The position numbers were made by a program, and so were the translations under genes. The notes under the pieces were generated by a model that worked only from the letters and a program-made list of their open reading frames with translations, was not told where the DNA came from and searched no databases. Of a stretch of DNA of 64,000 nucleotides, positions 60,988 through 64,000 are shown piece after piece. The stretch covers positions 1-64,000 of the forward strand of contig LXQI01000001.1 in NCBI GenBank assembly GCA_001683845.1, given 5' to 3'. This DNA is from Erythrobacter sp. ANT-B3C2. GTDB lineage: Bacteria; Pseudomonadota; Alphaproteobacteria; Sphingomonadales; Sphingomonadaceae. Numbering within the stretch: position 1 is the first letter of the stretch; every line of letters begins with the position of its first letter.

Positions 60988-61362
60988 TCAGGCGCTTTCT
61001 GGCGGGGTCTGGACCAGGCGGAGGAGGGTGCCGTCCGCGTCCACCAGATAGGCGATCTCAAGCCCGCTGGGCTCGCGCCGAGGGGCGACGAAGCGGGGGA
61101 TGCCGTGCGGGTTCTCGGGGACGCCGGCCGCGCGGCATTGTGCGACCGTGGCGGCGAGATCGTCGAGGCGAAGGCAGCAACCAAAGTGGCTTTCGCGGGG
61201 GTCGAGCGCGGGGTGGGGGAAGAATTCAAGCCAGATCGCGCCGCGCCGCAGGATCATCCAGTGATCGGAGCGGAAGTGCTGCGCGAAGCCCAGCGGGGCG
61301 TAGAACGCGGCCGTGGCGTCAAACGAGCGCGAAGGCAGGTTGGGGGTGGCGAAATCGGCCAT
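60988..61362 (-). CDS. VOC-family protein (bleomycin-resistance-protein type)
   Basis: A 124-residue single VOC domain: ATPNLPSRSFDATAAFYAPL, GFAQHFRSDHWMILRRGAIW, LEFFPHP and SGLEIAYLVDADGTLLRLVQ. This matches the small bleomycin-binding-protein-like group, many of which have nothing to do with resistance. It is directly upstream of trpF in the same direction. Function unknown. Confidence 0.8.
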   Translation of the reverse strand: MADFATPNLPSRSFDATAAFYAPLGFAQHFRSDHWMILRRGAIWLEFFPHPALDPRESHFGCCLRLDDLAATVAQCRAAGVPENPHGIPRFVAPRREPSGLEIAYLVDADGTLLRLVQTPPESA

Positions 61363-61420
61363 GCACGCGCCCTTAGCGGCTCGGGCGCGCGGCTGTCGAG
61401 CGCCTGTCGGTCGGCTGTCG

Positions 61421-62218
61421 CTAGCGCGGGGCGAGCTCGTAAAGCACGGTGATGGTGGCGTTCATCTGCAGCTCGCCGGGCTGGACCGGAGTGGGCGCGG
61501 CGGCGGATTGGAGCCGTTCGGCGCGGGCGAACATCGGGGGTGGGCCGGAATAGCCCCCGCCCTCGGTGATCGAGAGCACGCGGGTGATCCGCAGGCCCGC
61601 CGCCCCGGCGTAGAGTTCGGCGCGCTGGCGGGCCTTGGCCATCGCATCCAGCCGGGCCTCGTCCAACGCGGGCTCGGGATCGTCCATCTGGAACATAGGG
61701 CCGTTGATCTGGTTGGCGCCGGCCCGCGCCAGTGTGTCGATCACTCGGCCAAAATCGTCGAGATCGCGCTGGCGGATCGAGACGTTGTTGCTGGCCTGGT
61801 AACCGATGATGCGCGGGCCCATCTGCTCGGGCGGCAGCGGCGTGCCGCGCTCCGGACCGGAGAGGGCAGCCCGCATCGCTTCGCGCTCGAGATCGGCATA
61901 AATCGGCTGGATTGAGATGTTGCTGGTCTGGATGTCGCGTTCGGCAATGCCCGCGCGGCGCAGGGCGGCGATGACCTGGGTCATGGCGGTGGAATTCTCG
62001 GCCAGCGCGGCGGCGGCGGTATCGCCCTGGGTGGTGACGCCAGCGGTGAACACCGCCAGTTCGGGCTCGCGCAGGCTGCGCCCTTCCGCGCTGACCGAGA
62101 GCAGCGTGTTGCCGGGCGCGATCTCGACTGCGGGCTGGGCGACCTGTGCCAAGGCGGGCGTGGCGGCCAGCGCGAGGGTCGAGGCGAGGGTGGTGGCGAG
62201 CAGCGGGCGAAGGTTCAT
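61421..62218 (-). CDS. SIMPL-domain (DUF541) periplasmic protein
   Basis: A 265-residue protein. A signal peptide (LASTLALAATPALAQ) is followed by the SIMPL domain: LLSVSAEGRSLREPELAVFT, AGVTTQGDTAAAALAENSTA, IQTSNISIQPIY, GYQASNNVSIRQRDLDDFGR and ARLDAMAKARQRAELYAGAA. The family (YggE, BP26) is linked to oxidative-stress tolerance and forms periplasmic or membrane-attached oligomers. ATG 62218 begins the signal peptide; a longer open frame upstream is not family-like. Confidence 0.88.
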   Translation of the reverse strand: MNLRPLLATTLASTLALAATPALAQVAQPAVEIAPGNTLLSVSAEGRSLREPELAVFTAGVTTQGDTAAAALAENSTAMTQVIAALRRAGIAERDIQTSNISIQPIYADLEREAMRAALSGPERGTPLPPEQMGPRIIGYQASNNVSIRQRDLDDFGRVIDTLARAGANQINGPMFQMDDPEPALDEARLDAMAKARQRAELYAGAAGLRITRVLSITEGGGYSGPPPMFARAERLQSAAAPTPVQPGELQMNATITVLYELAPR

Positions 62219-62307
62219 CGACGGGGCTCCTGATGGAATGCGGCAAGCATGTGACTTGCTGCTCCTTTCCGGCGGGTTAATCGGGCAAGGCGTTCGTCGA
62301 TCGAGTG

Positions 62308-62982
62308 CTACAGAGTGCCTTCGATGGCGCGCGCGGCGGCTAGCGGATTGGGCGCGCGGGTGATCGGGCGGCCGATCACCAGCACGCTGGCACCCGCATC
62401 GCGCGCCTGGCGCGGGGTGACGGTGCGTCGCTGATCGCCGGCGGTGTTTTCGGGCAGGCGCAGGCCGGGCACGACGAGGAAGCCGTCCTTCCACTGCGCA
62501 TGCACCGCGGCCACCTCCTGCCCTGAGCAGACCACGCCATCCAGCCCCGATGTGTGCGCCAGTTCGGCCAGCCGCAGCACCTGATCATGCGCGGTGCCCT
62601 CAATGCCGGTGCGCTGCAGGTCGCGCTCGTCGAGGCTGGTCAGCATGGTCACGGCGACCACCTTGCAATGCTCGCCGGCGGCGGCCCTGGCATCCTCCAT
62701 CATCGCGCGCCCGCCGGTGGCGTGGACGGTGACGATGGCGGGTTCGAGCACGCGGATCGCCTGCATCGCGCCGGCCACGGTGTTGGGAATGTCGTGGAGC
62801 TTGAGATCGAGGAACAGCGGCAGGCCGAGCCGGGCGATTTCGTGCACCCCGTGGTGGCCGTGGGCGCAGAAGAATTCGAGCCCCAGCTTGATCCCGCCGA
62901 CATGGCCCTTCACGCGGCTCGCCAGCGCCACGGCCGCATCCAACTGCGGCAGATCGAGCGCGAGGTAGATCGGGCTGGTCAC
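62308..62982 (-). CDS. pyrF: Orotidine 5'-phosphate decarboxylase
   Basis: A 224-residue barrel enzyme. The active-site cluster is FLDLKLHDIPNTVAGAMQAI (Asp-x-Lys-x-x-Asp), with GGIKLGLEFFCAHG before it and the phosphate-binding region VLVIGRPITRAPNP at the end. It makes UMP in pyrimidine synthesis. Its ATG overlaps the lapA stop by four bases. Confidence 0.93.
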   Translation of the reverse strand: MTSPIYLALDLPQLDAAVALASRVKGHVGGIKLGLEFFCAHGHHGVHEIARLGLPLFLDLKLHDIPNTVAGAMQAIRVLEPAIVTVHATGGRAMMEDARAAAGEHCKVVAVTMLTSLDERDLQRTGIEGTAHDQVLRLAELAHTSGLDGVVCSGQEVAAVHAQWKDGFLVVPGLRLPENTAGDQRRTVTPRQARDAGASVLVIGRPITRAPNPLAAARAIEGTL

Positions 62983-63422
62983 CGGTCTCGCGGGCCGAAT
63001 TCGTCGACCCGAGCGCCAGGGGCCGGATTGGGTTCGGGATGCGGCGGTTCGAGGTTGGTGCCGGAGCGATCACGGTCAAGCGGCGGCTCCACCCGGATGT
63101 CGGTGGATGCGGGTCCGGATCGGGAGCCGGGCGTCTGATGGGGCAGCGGCTCGGCGGCGGGCTCATGCGCCAGGGCGGCGGCGCGGGCGGAGGATTCGAG
63201 CGAGCCGATCCGGCGGTGCAGGTGCCATTTGGAGGCCCGGTGCAGCAGCCACATCGGCACCAGCCCGATCAGGAAGGAGACCACCACCACCGCGGGCAGC
63301 TTGGTATCCCATACCAGATTGTCCCAGATCTGGACCTCGACCTCCTGGTCCCAATTGGCGATGGCGAAGATCAGCAGCACCGCCAGCAGCAGCACCCAGA
63401 CGATCGTGCGGACGATGTTCAC
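62979..63422 (-). CDS. LapA-domain (DUF1049) inner-membrane protein
   Basis: A 147-residue protein with two membrane helices near the N-terminus (IVWVLLLAVLLIFAIANWDQ; LPAVVVVSFLIGLVPMWLLH). A short coil and a Pro-rich tail of about 60 residues follow (EPPLDRDRSGTNLEPPHPEP). The layout is that of LapA domain proteins involved in lipopolysaccharide assembly control. It is co-transcribed with pyrF, a pairing common in alphaproteobacteria. Confidence 0.8.
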   Translation of the reverse strand: MNIVRTIVWVLLLAVLLIFAIANWDQEVEVQIWDNLVWDTKLPAVVVVSFLIGLVPMWLLHRASKWHLHRRIGSLESSARAAALAHEPAAEPLPHQTPGSRSGPASTDIRVEPPLDRDRSGTNLEPPHPEPNPAPGARVDEFGPRDR

Positions 63423-63498
63423 CGGCGGCTCCTTTGCCCATTAACGGAAAATGCTATAACTATCCGGCGCCCAAGGGAAGCGATCAGCCGAAGACGCC

Positions 63499-64000
63499 TC
63501 AACCAAAGACGCGGGCGAAGATGTGGTCCACCTGCGCGAAGTGGTAGCCGAGGTCGAACTTGTCCTCCAGTTCGGCTTCGCCGAGCGCGGCGGTGACTTC
63601 GGGGTCTGCCTTCAGCAGCTCCAGCAGCGACAGCTTCCCGTCGGATTGCCACACCTGCATCGCGTTGCGCTGGACGATGGCATAGGCATCCTCGCGGCTG
63701 ACGCCCGCCTGCGTCAGAGCCAGCAGCACGCGCTGGGAGTGGACGAGGCCGCCCATCCGGTCGAGGTTAGACTGCATCCGCTCGGGGTAGACCAGCAGCT
63801 TGTCGACCACGCCGGTGAGACGGGCGAGGGCGAAATCGAGCGTGATGCAGGCATCGGGGCCGATGAAGCGCTCCACCGAGGAATGCGAGATATCGCGCTC
63901 GTGCCACAGCGCCACGTTCTCCATGGCGGGCAGCGCGGCGGCGCGGACCACGCGGGCGAGACCGGTGAGGTTCTCGGTCAGCACCGGGTTGCGCTTGTGC
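63499..64000 (-). CDS. purB: Adenylosuccinate lyase, C-terminal part
   Basis: The last 166 codons of a fumarase/aspartase-superfamily enzyme are visible; the 5' part lies beyond the right edge. The signature-loop end [20 protein letters not shown] begins at the window border, then [20 protein letters not shown] and [20 protein letters not shown] follow. These are typical of PurB, which acts twice in purine synthesis. The stop is at 63499. Confidence 0.9.
   Translation of the reverse strand, partial: HKRNPVLTENLTGLARVVRAAALPAMENVALWHERDISHSSVERFIGPDACITLDFALARLTGVVDKLLVYPERMQSNLDRMGGLVHSQRVLLALTQAGVSREDAYAIVQRNAMQVWQSDGKLSLLELLKADPEVTAALGEAELEDKFDLGYHFAQVDHIFARVFG

Overview
The window looks like chromosomal DNA of a high-GC alphaproteobacterium of the order Sphingomonadales (Erythrobacteraceae or Sphingomonadaceae type). 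This is inferred from the gene content: a CpdR cell-cycle regulator, a SapC-family protein, a PEPxxWA-type C-terminal sorting tail, a large TonB-dependent receptor, and the arrangement purB / lapA-pyrF / trpF / trpB-x-trpA-accD-folC. There is no prophage, plasmid origin, CRISPR array or rRNA operon. One tRNA gene (Val, anticodon GAC) is present.

Left part (1-15965): an IS1595-family transposase runs off the left edge, and its end appears to cut a DUF1838 gene. Next comes a 14-kb catabolic cluster of fifteen genes, many with 4-base start/stop overlaps: a CitE-like lyase, a MaoC hydratase, an acyl-CoA dehydrogenase, two family III CoA-transferases, a GntR/HutC regulator (opposite strand), two MmgE/PrpD proteins, a PaaK-like acyl-CoA ligase, an amidase, a HapK-like small protein, an SDR dehydrogenase, a PuuE-like cyclic-amide hydrolase/deacetylase, a crotonase lacking both hydratase glutamates, and a two-domain VOC protein. 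Together they suggest hydrolysis of a cyclic amide or imide, CoA activation, beta-oxidation-like steps and cleavage of a hydroxyacyl-CoA. The substrate is unknown. A 16-base palindrome in front of the first gene and a related site in front of the regulator are candidate operators.

Region 15966-30241: a stretch of gene debris (a haloperoxidase-like fragment and a DUF1993 fragment), then a peptidoglycan-recycling locus. MurQ, a MurK/NagK-type kinase, NagA, a SIS-type GlcN-6-P deaminase and a D-lactate/glycolate oxidase form an intact sugar and lactate branch. The peptide branch is broken: pieces of a LysR regulator, a DUF1611 (DgcN) protein, an Ala-Glu dipeptide epimerase and a diaminopimelate decarboxylase all carry frameshifts or deletions. 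A TonB-dependent receptor and a lipoprotein serine hydrolase between and beside them are intact. A BLUF photoreceptor gene next door is also broken. AmpG, a muropeptide permease, lies separately at 51270.

Region 30242-39250 is sparse: an ABC exporter pair, a protein with a LNPQPLPP motif, an NAD(P)-binding protein, a small ORF that has ATA where a start is expected, rsgA, a cold-shock gene and tRNA-Val, with long spacers in which nothing could be identified. From about 39254 to the right end the DNA is dense housekeeping: cpdR, an N-formylglutamate amidohydrolase, sapC, an FAD oxidase, an RhlE-type helicase, a UvrD-type helicase, rsmD, an RsuA/RluB pseudouridine synthase, ampG, a DUF2256 gene, a frameshifted PEP-CTERM beta-propeller gene, folC, accD, trpA, a 65-residue membrane protein, trpB, trpF, pyrF, lapA and the 3' part of purB.
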